This document shows positions 46,260 to 55,571 of a stretch of 64,000 nucleotides of DNA, in pieces; position 1 is the first letter of the stretch; every line of letters begins with the position of its first letter. Source of the stretch: Halobacillus massiliensis (GTDB lineage Bacteria > Bacillota > Bacilli > Bacillales > Halobacillaceae); the NCBI RefSeq assembly GCF_900166625.1, contig NZ_LT800499.1, positions 2,082,854 through 2,146,853 of the forward strand, in the 5' to 3' direction. The position numbers and the translations under genes are program-made. The notes under the pieces were generated by a model that did no database searches, was not told the origin of the DNA, and saw only the letters and a program-made list of their open reading frames with translations.

Positions 46260-47444
46260 TTGGGTGACTTGAGTACTTTAAGCAGTAACCTATTATATGC
46301 GGCTTTCTTTATCTATTTAATTGCTACGTTTGTCTTTGCAGCAACAATAAGGGATAAAAGGAAGAAAAAATCTAACAAGATCGCTCTTGTGGCTATCGGA
46401 TTAACGATAATTGGCTTCCTCACCCAAGTGGGATATTTCTTTACAAGGTGGGCTGCCGCCGGTCATGCCCCTGTTAGTAATTTGTTTGAATTTACTACCT
46501 TCTTTGGTATGATGCTTGTTTTCGCGTTTATTGTCATGTACTTTATCTACAGGATTAATTTACTCGGGCTTGTGGCGCTGCCTATTGCTCTGTTAATCAT
46601 TGCATTCGCCAGCATGTTTCCAAGAGAGATCCAGCCACTTGTACCTTCGCTTCAGTCTCACTGGCTTTACATACACGTGACGACAGCAGCTTTGGGACAA
46701 GCGATCTTGTCTATTAGTTTTGTAGCCGGCTTAATCTTTTTAATACGGCAGGTCGACCAAACGAAAAAGACGAAAGAAACGTTCTGGCTTGAGTTTGTTA
46801 TTTTAATGGTTGCAACAACCCTGGCGTTTATCATTATTTCTTCAACCTTCAGCGCCATCGGATATGAAGCAGCATTTGAAGCTCCTGTTAATGGACAGCC
46901 TGCGGAAATCACTTATGAGATGCCGCCGATTGCAGGTCCTTATGATGGAACATTGCTTACAGAAGGAATGTCCCCTTTATTTAACGCACCGGAATGGATG
47001 CGCGGAGTAGACGCTGCGATTAAGTTCAATACGATAATCTGGTCTGTATTGGGTGGACTTGTAATTTACGGACTGACACGCTTAATCCTGAGGGATAGAG
47101 TCGGTGCTAAATTACAGCCGCTTCTTCGTAAGGCAAATCCAGAAATTATCGATGAAGTTGGTTATCGAGCGGTTGCTATCGGTTTTCCAATATTTACGCT
47201 GGGTGCTTTAATCTTTGCGATGATCTGGGCACAGCAGGCGTGGGATCGTTTCTGGGGATGGGATCCAAAAGAAGTATGGGCTCTGATTACATTCTTCTTT
47301 TATGCCGCTTATCTTCATTTGCGCCTTTCAAGAGGATGGCAAGGATCTAAATCTGCCTGGCTGGCAGTTGGAGGATTTGCGATTATTATGTTTAACTTAT
47401 TAGCTGTAAACCTGATTATCTCAGGCTTACATTCTTATGCTTAA
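46260..47444 (+). CDS. resC: Cytochrome c maturation protein ResC (CcsA type)
   Basis: 394 residues starting at a TTG that follows AAGGAGGGA, immediately after the resB stop. It has about eight transmembrane helices. The haem-handling WWD-type segment is [24 protein letters not shown], with conserved histidines in [10 protein letters not shown] and [12 protein letters not shown]. It attaches haem to c-type cytochromes with ResB. Confidence 0.95.
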   Translation: MGDLSTLSSNLLYAAFFIYLIATFVFAATIRDKRKKKSNKIALVAIGLTIIGFLTQVGYFFTRWAAAGHAPVSNLFEFTTFFGMMLVFAFIVMYFIYRINLLGLVALPIALLIIAFASMFPREIQPLVPSLQSHWLYIHVTTAALGQAILSISFVAGLIFLIRQVDQTKKTKETFWLEFVILMVATTLAFIIISSTFSAIGYEAAFEAPVNGQPAEITYEMPPIAGPYDGTLLTEGMSPLFNAPEWMRGVDAAIKFNTIIWSVLGGLVIYGLTRLILRDRVGAKLQPLLRKANPEIIDEVGYRAVAIGFPIFTLGALIFAMIWAQQAWDRFWGWDPKEVWALITFFFYAAYLHLRLSRGWQGSKSAWLAVGGFAIIMFNLLAVNLIISGLHSYA

Positions 47445-47450
47445 AGAGAT

Positions 47451-47490
47451 GGCAGGAAGGATTTGTTTATCCGTCCTGCCTTTTATTATA
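47451..47490 (+). terminator. Terminator between resC and resD
   Basis: GGCAGGAAGGAT / ATCCGTCCTGCC stem, then TTTTATTATAA. It would separate resABC from resDE levels. In B. subtilis a resDE-specific promoter also exists. Confidence 0.8.
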
Positions 47491-47516
47491 ATGAAGGAGA
47501 AAAGAGGAGTGTTTTC

Positions 47517-48239
47517 ATGGATCAGAATTATGAAGCGAAAATTTTAGTAGTAGATGACGAAGATCGTATCCGTCGTTTAATACGAATGTATTTAGAGCGT
47601 GAAAATTATATAATTGAAGAAGCTGAAGATGGAAATGAAGCTTTAAATAAAGCTCTTAATGAGGATTATGATGTGATTCTTCTCGACCTAATGATGCCGG
47701 GGAAGGACGGAATTGAAGTATGCAAAGAGCTTCGTGTTAAAAAAGCGACTCCCGTAATTATGCTGACAGCTAAAGGTGAAGAGGCAAACCGTGTGGAAGG
47801 ATTTGAAGTTGGTACCGATGACTATATTGTAAAACCCTTCAGTCCCCGGGAAGTAGTGTTGAGAGTGAAAGCTCTGCTGCGAAGAGCTTCTTCTACTAAG
47901 TTTCTTGAGACCGATACGTCTGCAAGAAACGTTTTGATCTTTCCTCATATGACGATTGATAATGATGCACATCGTGTAACAGCAGATGGGAAAGAAGTAG
48001 CTCTGACACCAAAAGAATACGAGCTGCTGAATTATATGGCTCAGTCACCTGACAAGGTCTTTGACCGGGAACAGCTTTTAAAAGAAGTGTGGCAGTATGA
48101 ATTCTTTGGTGATTTACGTACAGTGGATACCCATGTAAAACGGCTGAGGGAAAAACTGAGCAAAGTATCTTCTAAAGCCGCAGGCATGATTGTAACTGTA
48201 TGGGGTGTTGGCTACAAATTTGAGGTAAGTGGCGACTAA
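47517..48239 (+). CDS. resD: Response regulator ResD
   Basis: 240 residues from the ATG at 47517 (AGAGGAG upstream). The receiver domain has VVDDEDR acidic pocket, phosphorylated Asp in ILLDLMMPG, conserved Thr/Ser in MLTAKGE and Lys in DYIVKPFSPRE. The OmpR-type winged helix contains RTVDTHVKRLREKL and ends with WGVGYKF. It controls respiration and nitrate or oxygen limitation genes with ResE. It overlaps resE by one base. Confidence 0.95.
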   Translation: MDQNYEAKILVVDDEDRIRRLIRMYLERENYIIEEAEDGNEALNKALNEDYDVILLDLMMPGKDGIEVCKELRVKKATPVIMLTAKGEEANRVEGFEVGTDDYIVKPFSPREVVLRVKALLRRASSTKFLETDTSARNVLIFPHMTIDNDAHRVTADGKEVALTPKEYELLNYMAQSPDKVFDREQLLKEVWQYEFFGDLRTVDTHVKRLREKLSKVSSKAAGMIVTVWGVGYKFEVSGD

Positions 48240-50017
48240 TGTTCTGGCGGAGTGTAGTAGGAAAACTTTGGTTTACCATATTATTTTTAGTTTGTTTTGT
48301 TTTGTTTATTTTAACGATTCTGCTTCTGGAGTTTTTTGAAAACTACCATGTCCGTGAAGCTGAAAAAGATTTATTGCAGACAGCCTCAAAGGTTTCTGAA
48401 GTTGTATCGCAATATGAGGAAGACGAATTGATCCTTTCCATGACAGATTTAATAAAAGACCCCTCTAATCAGGTTGTAATTACGAGTGAGGAAGGGGAAA
48501 GCATTACCTCTCATTCAGAAGGAGAGACACTCCCTTACAAGGATTATAACTGGTTTATGAATGATCAGGAATTATCCCGTGTTATAGAGGATCGGGAAGA
48601 CGTTATGAAAGTCATGGAAGATGATAGTTCCGGGATGGGATTGATGGTCGTTGGAACTCCGCTTGAAGGGCAAGGCGGTGCTGTGTTTGTTTATGAATCA
48701 CTCGGCACTATTGATGAGACATCTGAACAGACGACCAAAATTATCTTTTTAGCTGCAGGGATTGCGATTATTCTTACAACTATTTTTGCTTTCTTTTTAT
48801 CTACACGGATTACTTCCCCTTTAATAAAAATGAGAGAAGGTGCGATGGAGCTCGCAAAAGGAGAGTTCCATACGAAGATTCCCATTTTAACTCACGATGA
48901 AATTGGGGAACTGGCCATGGCTTTTAATCGGATGGGACGTCAGCTTAAGTATCATATTAATGAACTGAATCATGAAAAGGAGCAGCTTTCAGGTATATTG
49001 AGTTCCATGGCTGACGGAGTATTAACAGTAAATCGTCAGGGCCAGATTCTTGTTTCCAACCCACCGGCTGACCAGTATTTGAATGCCTGGGATTATGAAA
49101 ATAAGAATCTCTCTACTGGGAAAGTGGAAGGAAAACGCGACCTTCCAGATCGTCTCCGTGAAATCTTTAATGAAGTTAATAAGAGTGAGAAGGAACAAAT
49201 GACAGAGGTGACTGCTCAAGGACGGACATGGGTCATCATTATGACTCCCCTTTACGATCGCGTTAAAGTCAGAGGTGCTGTAGCTGTACTGCGGGATATG
49301 ACAGACGAGCGGCGGCTTGATAAGCTGCGTGAAGACTTTATTGCGAATGTTTCACATGAACTCAGGACACCTATTTCTATGCTGCAAGGATACAGTGAAG
49401 CCATTGTCGATGACATTGCCGAAACGAAAGAAGATAAAAATGAGCTCGCTAAAATTATTCACGATGAATCTTTAAGAATCGGCCGTCTCGTTAATGAACT
49501 GCTTGATTTAGCGCGAATGGAAGCAGGTCATATGAATTTAAATATAGAAAAAATAGAAATACAACCTTTTGTTGAAAAAATCGTTCGTAAGTTTAAAGGA
49601 ATTGCTCAGGATAAGGACATAGATTTACAGATGAATGTACCAAATGAGGTGTCCTATCTAAATATAGACCCTGATCGGATGGAACAGGTGCTGACGAACT
49701 TAATCGACAACGCTATTCGCCACACAGAGCCTGAAGGAATAGTTAATGTGAAAGTTGAATATAAGAAGGAGCGTCAGACGTGGCTTGTCAACGTATCTGA
49801 TACCGGTCACGGCATTCCTGAAGAAGATCTTCCGTTTATTTTTGAGCGTTTTTATAAAGCAGATAAGTCAAGACAGAGAAACAAAGAAAAGAAAGGGACC
49901 GGGCTGGGTCTAGCGATTGCAAAAAATATTGTGGATGCCCATCATGGAGTTATTTCCGTACAGAGTAAGATAGGGCTAGGGACAACTTTTGAAATAAACC
50001 TTCCTGAACAGGAGTAA
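48239..50017 (+). CDS. resE: Sensor histidine kinase ResE
   Basis: 592 residues. Two transmembrane helices (about 9-30 and 163-183) flank an extracytoplasmic domain. Then HAMP (SPLIKMREGAMELAKGEF), a PAS-like domain, the dimerisation domain with the phosphorylated His in FIANVSHELRTPISM, and the ATP-binding domain (N box LTNLIDNAIRHT, DTGHGIPEEDL, GTGLGLAIAKNI). It senses redox or respiratory state and phosphorylates ResD. No terminator is visible before the riboswitch region. Confidence 0.95.
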   Translation: MFWRSVVGKLWFTILFLVCFVLFILTILLLEFFENYHVREAEKDLLQTASKVSEVVSQYEEDELILSMTDLIKDPSNQVVITSEEGESITSHSEGETLPYKDYNWFMNDQELSRVIEDREDVMKVMEDDSSGMGLMVVGTPLEGQGGAVFVYESLGTIDETSEQTTKIIFLAAGIAIILTTIFAFFLSTRITSPLIKMREGAMELAKGEFHTKIPILTHDEIGELAMAFNRMGRQLKYHINELNHEKEQLSGILSSMADGVLTVNRQGQILVSNPPADQYLNAWDYENKNLSTGKVEGKRDLPDRLREIFNEVNKSEKEQMTEVTAQGRTWVIIMTPLYDRVKVRGAVAVLRDMTDERRLDKLREDFIANVSHELRTPISMLQGYSEAIVDDIAETKEDKNELAKIIHDESLRIGRLVNELLDLARMEAGHMNLNIEKIEIQPFVEKIVRKFKGIAQDKDIDLQMNVPNEVSYLNIDPDRMEQVLTNLIDNAIRHTEPEGIVNVKVEYKKERQTWLVNVSDTGHGIPEEDLPFIFERFYKADKSRQRNKEKKGTGLGLAIAKNIVDAHHGVISVQSKIGLGTTFEINLPEQE

Positions 50018-50024
50018 AAATGAA

Positions 50025-50053
50025 TTGATTAATAAGCGGTGTTCATGTAATCT
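50025..50053 (+). promoter_or_regulatory. Candidate promoter of the cobalamin riboswitch operon
   Basis: TTGATT at 50025-50030 and TAATCT at 50048-50053, with a 17-bp spacer. Confidence 0.45.
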
Positions 50054-50069
50054 ATTAATGAACTGAATA

Positions 50070-50232
50070 AATAGATGCTGGTACCAATTTAGGTATAAAA
50101 GGGAATTCGGTGTAAGGCCGGAACTGTCCTCGCAACTGTAAGTGTTGACGAAAAGGAGTAACCACTGTGGCGAAGCTATGGGAAGGTCCTGAGTAGGGAG
50201 AAGCACAAGTCAGTAGACCTGCCGCATCTGTC
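50070..50232 (+). promoter_or_regulatory. Cobalamin (B12) riboswitch
   Basis: The closing stem AGATGC (50073-50078) / GCATCT (50223-50228) encloses the conserved core CCGGAACTGTCC-CGCAACTGTAAG (with one inserted base), ACCACTGTGGCGAAG..GGGAAGG and the B12-box AGTCAGTAGACCTGCC (50209-50224). A terminator at 50312 follows, so control is probably by transcription termination when B12 is abundant. Its downstream genes are a DUF4430 lipoprotein and an ECF S component. Confidence 0.92.
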
Positions 50233-50311
50233 GTTTCAAAGCTTCGGGGATTGAGCATTTGAGGCAGCCGTCAAAAAGTTTGTCGAGGACTCTATTCGTA
50301 CGGTTTGTCTT

Positions 50312-50343
50312 AAGCCTGCTCCTTATGAGCAGGCTCTTTTTTA
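50312..50343 (+). terminator. Riboswitch-controlled terminator
   Basis: AAGCCTGCTC / GAGCAGGCTC stem around CTTAT, then six T residues, 50 bp before the lipoprotein gene and 80 bp after the B12 box. Confidence 0.85.
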
Positions 50344-50391
50344 TTAACTGAAATGCTTTATTTTCTCCGTTAAAAAATGGGGAGGGTTTAA

Positions 50392-50790
50392 ATGAATTAC
50401 ATGTCAAGATGGTTTACGGTATTCCTGCTGGCCATTGGTTTGCTGGCAGGCTGCTCTGACACAACTGAAACCGATGAACAGGCAACAGAAAACAACAATG
50501 AGGAGACGACCGTTGAAATCGAAGTTTCTAAAGATGAGGGAGAAGAGACCTTATCTGCAGAGGAGTATACGGTAGAAGAAGGTACCACTTTAATGGAAAT
50601 TATGAAAGATAATTATGAAATTGAAGAAGAAGGCGGGTTTATCAACAGTATTGATGGAATCCAGCCTGAAGACGGGGAACAGAAGGCTTGGATCTATACG
50701 ATCAATGGTGAAGATGCCATGGTTGGAGCGAATGAATATGAAGTAGAAGATGGGGATTCTATTAATTTTGATTTTCAAGCCTGGGAATGA
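50392..50790 (+). CDS. DUF4430 lipoprotein, probable B12-binding component
   Basis: 132 residues. It has a lipoprotein signal (LLAGC, modified Cys at 21), then an acidic Thr/Glu linker to about residue 55. The globular DUF4430 domain has the pattern EEGTTLMEIMKDNYEIE ... SIDGIQPEDGEQKAWIYTINGEDA, ending NFDFQAWE. DUF4430 is related to the C-terminal domain of animal transcobalamin and intrinsic factor. With the B12 riboswitch upstream, the inferred role is to capture cobalamin at the cell surface for the S component encoded next. The ribosome-binding site is GGGGAGGG. Confidence 0.8.
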   Translation: MNYMSRWFTVFLLAIGLLAGCSDTTETDEQATENNNEETTVEIEVSKDEGEETLSAEEYTVEEGTTLMEIMKDNYEIEEEGGFINSIDGIQPEDGEQKAWIYTINGEDAMVGANEYEVEDGDSINFDFQAWE

Positions 50791-50796
50791 TCCATT

Positions 50797-51300
50797 ATGA
50801 ATACTTATAGAATTACACTGTTGTCAATGCTGGCTGCCGCTGCCGTTGCAGGAAGGATAGCCATGGCTAATCTGCCAAACATTCAGCCTGTGACAGCAAT
50901 TATCATAGTGGCGGGCTTTTGGCTCGGACCGCTGTCTGCAGTACTTCTGGCAGGGATTGTTACCTTTCTGTCAAATATGATTCTTGGGATGGGGATGTGG
51001 AGTGTTTGGCAAATTGTATCATGGAGTCTTATCGGACTAATCGCTGGACTGCTTGGGAAATATATGCCTTCGCTTCCAGTTTGGGCGCTTTCCATTTACG
51101 GTTTTTTTAGTGGATTATTATATGGACTGATTATATCAGTCACCATGTACACGATAGGTCAGCCGTTTTTAGTTTATTATCTGGCCGGGCTGCCCATGGA
51201 CATAAATCACGCAATCGCCAATGCTGTATTTATCGGACTGCTCTCACCTGTTCTAGGAACACTTTTCACCAAATACCAAAAACGCCATGCCCTGGTATAA
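50797..51300 (+). CDS. ECF transporter S component, probable cobalamin uptake
   Basis: 167 residues, about six hydrophobic helices. It opens with MLAAAAVAGRIAMANLPNIQP, the alanine-rich segment by which S components bind the EcfT subunit. No ATPase or T subunit is encoded nearby, so it presumably uses the shared EcfAA'T module. The riboswitch and DUF4430 partner suggest a vitamin B12 or corrinoid precursor as substrate. It lies 6 bp after the lipoprotein gene. The specificity is inferred from context. Confidence 0.8.
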   Translation: MNTYRITLLSMLAAAAVAGRIAMANLPNIQPVTAIIIVAGFWLGPLSAVLLAGIVTFLSNMILGMGMWSVWQIVSWSLIGLIAGLLGKYMPSLPVWALSIYGFFSGLLYGLIISVTMYTIGQPFLVYYLAGLPMDINHAIANAVFIGLLSPVLGTLFTKYQKRHALV

Positions 51301-51301
51301 A

Positions 51302-51333
51302 AGAAACTGTCGAGTTTATCTCGGCAGTTTTTT
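51302..51333 (+). terminator. Terminator of the B12-uptake operon
   Basis: AAACTGTCGAG / CTCGGCAGTTT stem around TTTAT, then TTTT. Confidence 0.88.
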
Positions 51334-51399
51334 TCCTTTGAATATAAAAAAATGACCAAGCTTTACAGGCATCCTATCCTTTTAAATACTCTTAAATTA

Positions 51400-51445
51400 G
51401 CGGATTGGGATTACTTACTATTTGGAGATAGTAAACAATATCCGC
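51400..51445. repeat. Nested inverted repeat upstream of the XRE-type gene
   Basis: Outer arms GCGGAT / ATCCGC (51400 and 51440) and inner arms TTACTAT / ATAGTAA surround a central TTGGAG. It is a candidate operator, possibly bound by the downstream regulator, about 40 bp before its start. Confidence 0.5.
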
Positions 51446-51486
51446 TTTTGATAAAATAAAGGGAGAGGAAAAAGGAGAAGGTTCTA

Positions 51487-51747
51487 ATGGATCGCATGGA
51501 ATTGAATAAAGTGGTTTCAGAAAAACTTAAGCTTATCCGGATAGAATTCTTTTGTACTCAGGCTCAAATGGCAGATCTTATAGGTATTTCAAAAAAAACT
51601 TTGATTCAGGTTGAAAAAGGTAGAATCTTTCTCACATGGACAGCCACTATAGCCGTCTGTTGTTTGTTTAACGATAGTACTATTTTGCGAACGGCTGTTA
51701 ATGGGTCACCCTTTGAAATCGTTAGAAATATTTCTTTTCCAACCTAA
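51487..51747 (+). CDS. Small XRE-family helix-turn-helix regulator
   Basis: 86 residues. The N-terminal helix-turn-helix (KLIRIEFFCTQAQMADLIGISKKTLIQVEKGR) is clear. The remaining 40 residues resemble a short dimerisation tail. It has a strong ribosome-binding site (AAAGGAGAAGG) and an inverted repeat upstream. Target genes are unknown; autoregulation is likely. It resembles YgzD- or Xre-like transcriptional switches but I cannot name it. It converges with fer at a shared terminator. Confidence 0.75.
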   Translation: MDRMELNKVVSEKLKLIRIEFFCTQAQMADLIGISKKTLIQVEKGRIFLTWTATIAVCCLFNDSTILRTAVNGSPFEIVRNISFPT

Positions 51748-51752
51748 GAAAA

Positions 51753-51778
51753 AAACCCTCCATTATTAGAGGGTTTAT
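51753..51778. terminator. Bidirectional terminator between the XRE gene and fer
   Basis: AAACCCTC / GAGGGTTT stem (AACCCTC-CATTATTA-GAGGGTT) with A and T flanks. Confidence 0.8.
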
Positions 51779-51782
51779 TAAC

Positions 51783-52121
<339 letters not shown>

Positions 52122-52158
52122 TCAACACACAAGCTAACGATAGAAAAGAGGGTTCCCT

Positions 52159-53211
52159 TTGTTTAAAACAATACTTCTTCATTGCATTCACTTTATAAAT
52201 AAAGAAAGAACCATCTCAGGAATCTATCATCTGATTCAGGGCAAGCGGTCGGCGCAGAGTCTTCAGGATGCTAAAGTTTTCAGGCTCGAATGTTATTTTG
52301 GAATCTATCCGGATTTAAAAAGAACAACATTTCAGGAGGTAATGGAAGATATAGCGAAGGAGGGTTTAATCAGCCTTGCCGAGTTTGCAGAGATCCTGCC
52401 AGCAGGAAAGCAGCACTTAAAAGCTGCTTCCCCTGAAAAAACTAATTATTTCACAGGACTGAGTCATCATCGTCACGTGGCGACATTTGAGAAAAGATTG
52501 CGTCTGCTTATCCAAACATTGTCTAAAAGTAAATTAAATGATTTATCGTTTATCCCGATTGTGGAAGAGATTTCTATACAACAGTGGGTAAGAAGCATTT
52601 ATCACCTTCAAAGCTCAGCCCGGATGCTGGATCATCTTTTCAAAGAGCTGTATGAACTTCTAAATGAAGTTGAGCCCGTGGAAGCAGGTTTGTTTACGGG
52701 AAGATTAAGCGGTGGAGATAGGATTGGAAAAACGAGGGCACAGCTTGCTGAGCAGTTCGGAGTCAGCGAACAGGATGTTGATATTTATATTAAATACGTT
52801 TTCTTTTTCTTGTTTCATCAGGCAAGAAAAAAGAAGGAAAAATACCCGGTATTACATATTTGTCAAAAGGGGCTGGAGGAAAGCCGCTTGATTACACAAT
52901 CTGCTCAGATTACTTATCAGTGGCTTGACAGAGGTTATTCACTTGATAAAATATCCAATCTCAGGAAGCTGAAAGAAAGTACAATACAGGACCATATTGT
53001 GGAAGCCGCCTTAACAATCGAAGATTTTTCAATTGATTCCTTTGTGCAGATAAAAGACCAGAAAGAAATTTTATCAGCGATGGAAAAGTTAGGAACAAAT
53101 AAGCTTAAACAACTATTTGCAGAGCTGGAGGGTTCCTATTCATACTTTCAATTAAGACTGGTGCTCGCTAAAAATCAGCACACAATAGTGAGGGATGAAT
53201 CTCATGGGTGA
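52159..53211 (+). CDS. ypbB: YpbB, helix-turn-helix domain protein
   Basis: 350 residues starting at a TTG behind GAGGGT. Mostly helical. The C-terminal third has a helix-turn-helix (WLDRGYSLDKISNLRKLKESTIQDHIVEAAL) like that at the end of RecQ HRDC-type proteins. A role in DNA metabolism is suggested by its constant link with recQ. It overlaps recQ by 8 bp. Function is unknown. Confidence 0.85.
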   Translation: MFKTILLHCIHFINKERTISGIYHLIQGKRSAQSLQDAKVFRLECYFGIYPDLKRTTFQEVMEDIAKEGLISLAEFAEILPAGKQHLKAASPEKTNYFTGLSHHRHVATFEKRLRLLIQTLSKSKLNDLSFIPIVEEISIQQWVRSIYHLQSSARMLDHLFKELYELLNEVEPVEAGLFTGRLSGGDRIGKTRAQLAEQFGVSEQDVDIYIKYVFFFLFHQARKKKEKYPVLHICQKGLEESRLITQSAQITYQWLDRGYSLDKISNLRKLKESTIQDHIVEAALTIEDFSIDSFVQIKDQKEILSAMEKLGTNKLKQLFAELEGSYSYFQLRLVLAKNQHTIVRDESHG

Positions 53212-54691
53212 TGCACTGGAAAGAGAACTTCAAACACATTTTGGCTTTTCCTCCTTCAGGGAAGGACAAAAGGAAATTATTGAAGATGTTTTGACAGGCA
53301 GGGATGTATTAGGCATTCTTCCTACAGGGGTAGGCAAGTCGCTTTGTTTCCAATTACCGGCAAAGCTGCTTAAAGGGACAACGATTGTAATTTCTCCGCT
53401 TATTTCATTAATGGTTGATCAAGTGAAACAGCTTAAAGCCAATGGGTTTAAAGATGTAATTGCGATTAACAGTTTAATGGATATGAAACAGCGCAGTGTT
53501 TCACTGAACCAGCTGCACCGTTATTCTTTAATATATTTGTCTCCGGAAATGATCCAAAATCAATGGCTGGAGAAAAGACTTCAACAATTAAAAATTGACC
53601 TTCTTGTTATTGATGAAGCGCACTGTATCTCACAGTGGGGGCATGAGTTCAGGACCGATTATTTAAAAATTGGAAAAGCTGCAGAAAAGCTTGGCCGTCC
53701 GCCTATTTTAGCACTAAGCGCTACAGCTACTCCTGAAGTCCAAAAGGATATTAAACATCAACTTGGTTTGAAAGAGACGAAAGATCATATTTATAAGATG
53801 GATAAGCCTAATATGACCTTCTCTGTCGAGTCATGTGAAAGACCTGAAGATAAGCTTGATCGGATGGTAACCATACTTAGGACAAAAAAACTTCCTACTA
53901 TGATCTATTTTTCAAGCCGTCAGACCGCTGAGCATATTACTGAAGAATTAAAGCGGCACACAGGACAGCGTATTGCTTTTTATCATGGAGGCATGGAGCC
54001 AATGGATCGCCTTCTCGTTCAACAGCAATTTATGAATGATCAGCTGGATGTAATCTGTTGTACGAATGCTTTTGGAATGGGAGTGGATAAATCTAATATT
54101 CGCCGAATCATCCATTACCATCTTCCTACACAGCTTGAATCTTTTATTCAGGAAGTTGGCCGCGCTGGGAGGGATGGGCTGCCCTGTACCAGTTTAGTTT
54201 TATATACACCAACTGATCATTTTCTTCCGCTCCGGCTGATTCAAAGTGAACTTCCTGAAGAAACCGATGTCCACAAGTTTTTTCAATTTTTACAAACAGA
54301 ATCAGACTTAAATAGGGGGGACATAGCGGAGAAGCTGGAACTATCGGAATCTCAGTGGAACTTTCTCCGGTTTCAAGTTGAGCATCTGTCAGACACAAGC
54401 AGACAAGAAGCAAAAGTGAAAATTATACAGCAGTTGAAAAACCGCTCCTATTATAAAAATCGAAAATTCAAAGAGATGTTAGATTGGATACACTATGACG
54501 GGTGCCGACGAGTGAAGCTCTATGCTCCATTTCAAGAAGGATTTATTGAACCTCAGGTGCCTTGCTGCGATTCATGCGGAGGCTCTGTAGAAGATTTGAA
54601 TATATTTGCAGCACAAGATTCAGATCATGAAGAAGAATCGTGGGAGGAAAGGCTCAAAGCTATTTTCTTGCAGGGAAACAATCGTGTCTAA
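53204..54691 (+). CDS. recQ: RecQ-type ATP-dependent DNA helicase (RecS-like)
   Basis: 495 residues from the ATG at 53204 (TGAGGG 9 bp upstream). Superfamily 2 motifs: LPTGVGKSLCFQLP (Walker A), VIDEAHCISQWGHEF (DEAH), LALSATATPEV, then FGMGVDKSNIRRIIHYHLP and QEVGRAGRDG. The C-terminal CxxC cluster (CRR ... CCDSCGG) fits the zinc region, but no HRDC domain follows. So it is the short form known as RecS (YpbC) in B. subtilis. It unwinds DNA at stalled forks. Confidence 0.93.
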   Translation: MGDALERELQTHFGFSSFREGQKEIIEDVLTGRDVLGILPTGVGKSLCFQLPAKLLKGTTIVISPLISLMVDQVKQLKANGFKDVIAINSLMDMKQRSVSLNQLHRYSLIYLSPEMIQNQWLEKRLQQLKIDLLVIDEAHCISQWGHEFRTDYLKIGKAAEKLGRPPILALSATATPEVQKDIKHQLGLKETKDHIYKMDKPNMTFSVESCERPEDKLDRMVTILRTKKLPTMIYFSSRQTAEHITEELKRHTGQRIAFYHGGMEPMDRLLVQQQFMNDQLDVICCTNAFGMGVDKSNIRRIIHYHLPTQLESFIQEVGRAGRDGLPCTSLVLYTPTDHFLPLRLIQSELPEETDVHKFFQFLQTESDLNRGDIAEKLELSESQWNFLRFQVEHLSDTSRQEAKVKIIQQLKNRSYYKNRKFKEMLDWIHYDGCRRVKLYAPFQEGFIEPQVPCCDSCGGSVEDLNIFAAQDSDHEEESWEERLKAIFLQGNNRV

Positions 54692-55286
54692 AAGGCAGGA
54701 AGAACTTATCCAGAAGATGAGCCGAAAAGAAATTACTGCACACCTGGTTTTTACCCAGGTGTTCCTGCTTTCTATTGCTTTCCTGTTGAGCTGGTTTTTA
54801 TTTGACTCCTTTGCTGAAAAATGGCTGGATTTGGTTACTGGTATTTCTTTTAGTCACTGGTTGCTTTACGGAGTCCTGCCTGGTTTTCTCATCGTTTTAA
54901 TTGATTTACTGCTTGTCTATTTTCTGCCAAGAAGCTTCTACGACGACGGGGGTATAAACCAAAAGGTTTTTGAGGGACAGACGTACCCGGCAATTTTTTG
55001 GCTGACACTTTTAGTTGCTGTCTGTGAGGAAGCTTTATTTAGAGGGGCAGTCCAGACAGAATTTGGTTTCTGGACAGCAAGCATATTGTTTGCCCTCATC
55101 CATTTTCGCTATTTGAAAAAGGTTGTCCTGTTGGTCTCTGTTTTAACGGTCAGTTTTTTTATAGGATATATATTTATGATTACAGAAAATCTGCTAGTAA
55201 CCATAACCATTCACTTTCTAATTGATTTTAGCTTAGCGATTCTAATTTTTTCAAGAAAGAAGGAGTCATCCATTGAAAGAGTTTAA
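54684..55286 (+). CDS. ypbD: CPBP-family intramembrane protease (YpbD-like)
   Basis: 200 residues from the GTG at 54684, overlapping the recQ stop by 8 bp (CAGGGA upstream). About six membrane helices. The three CPBP motifs are AVCEEALFRGAVQ (EExxxR), FALIHF (FxxxH) and TITIHFLIDFS (HxxxD). Related to prenyl-protein CAAX proteases and the bacteriocin-immunity Abi group. The substrate is unknown. It follows recQ as in B. subtilis. Confidence 0.88.
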   Translation: MSKRQEELIQKMSRKEITAHLVFTQVFLLSIAFLLSWFLFDSFAEKWLDLVTGISFSHWLLYGVLPGFLIVLIDLLLVYFLPRSFYDDGGINQKVFEGQTYPAIFWLTLLVAVCEEALFRGAVQTEFGFWTASILFALIHFRYLKKVVLLVSVLTVSFFIGYIFMITENLLVTITIHFLIDFSLAILIFSRKKESSIERV

Positions 55287-55539
55287 AAGCGTTAGTGGCG
55301 AACTTCAGAGGGAAAAGGATGTTTTTCAGCTGCCTTCAAGGAGTGAGGTTTACCGGGACAAAAAGCAAAAAAGCATTCAAAGATTCAGCATGTGGTGGTT
55401 TCGTTCACTGCTTGCCGCTTTATGTATAATCATTTTCCTTACAGTTACCCAGTCCTACTGGTCAGGATGGATCGATCTTCCACCCGGTCTTATGGAGAAG
55501 CCTGTTCCTTATCATGAGGAAATATGGATTAAACATTAG
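55273..55539 (+). CDS. Unknown single-pass membrane protein
   Basis: 88 residues from the TTG at 55273, behind AAGGAG and overlapping the end of ypbD by 14 bp. A charged cytoplasmic N-terminus of 45 residues is followed by one helix (WFRSLLAALCIIIFLTVTQ) and a short outside tail with WIDLPPGLMEKPVPYHEEIW. I do not recognise the family. In B. subtilis ypbE (a LysM protein) occupies this place. The position suggests co-expression with recQ-ypbD. Confidence 0.68.
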   Translation: MKEFKSVSGELQREKDVFQLPSRSEVYRDKKQKSIQRFSMWWFRSLLAALCIIIFLTVTQSYWSGWIDLPPGLMEKPVPYHEEIWIKH

Positions 55540-55540
55540 A

Positions 55541-55567
55541 AAGCTCCCCTGTAAAAAGGGAAGCTTG
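55541..55567. terminator. Probable bidirectional terminator before cotJC
   Basis: AAGCTCCCC ... GGGAAGCTT imperfect stem between converging genes, T-rich on the plus side and A-rich on the other. Confidence 0.55.
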
Positions 55568-55571
55568 TTAT

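Noticed and set aside
50055..50407. Minus-strand frames in the riboswitch region
   Set aside because: They are antisense to the cobalamin riboswitch and terminator; RNA structure explains the sequence conservation better.
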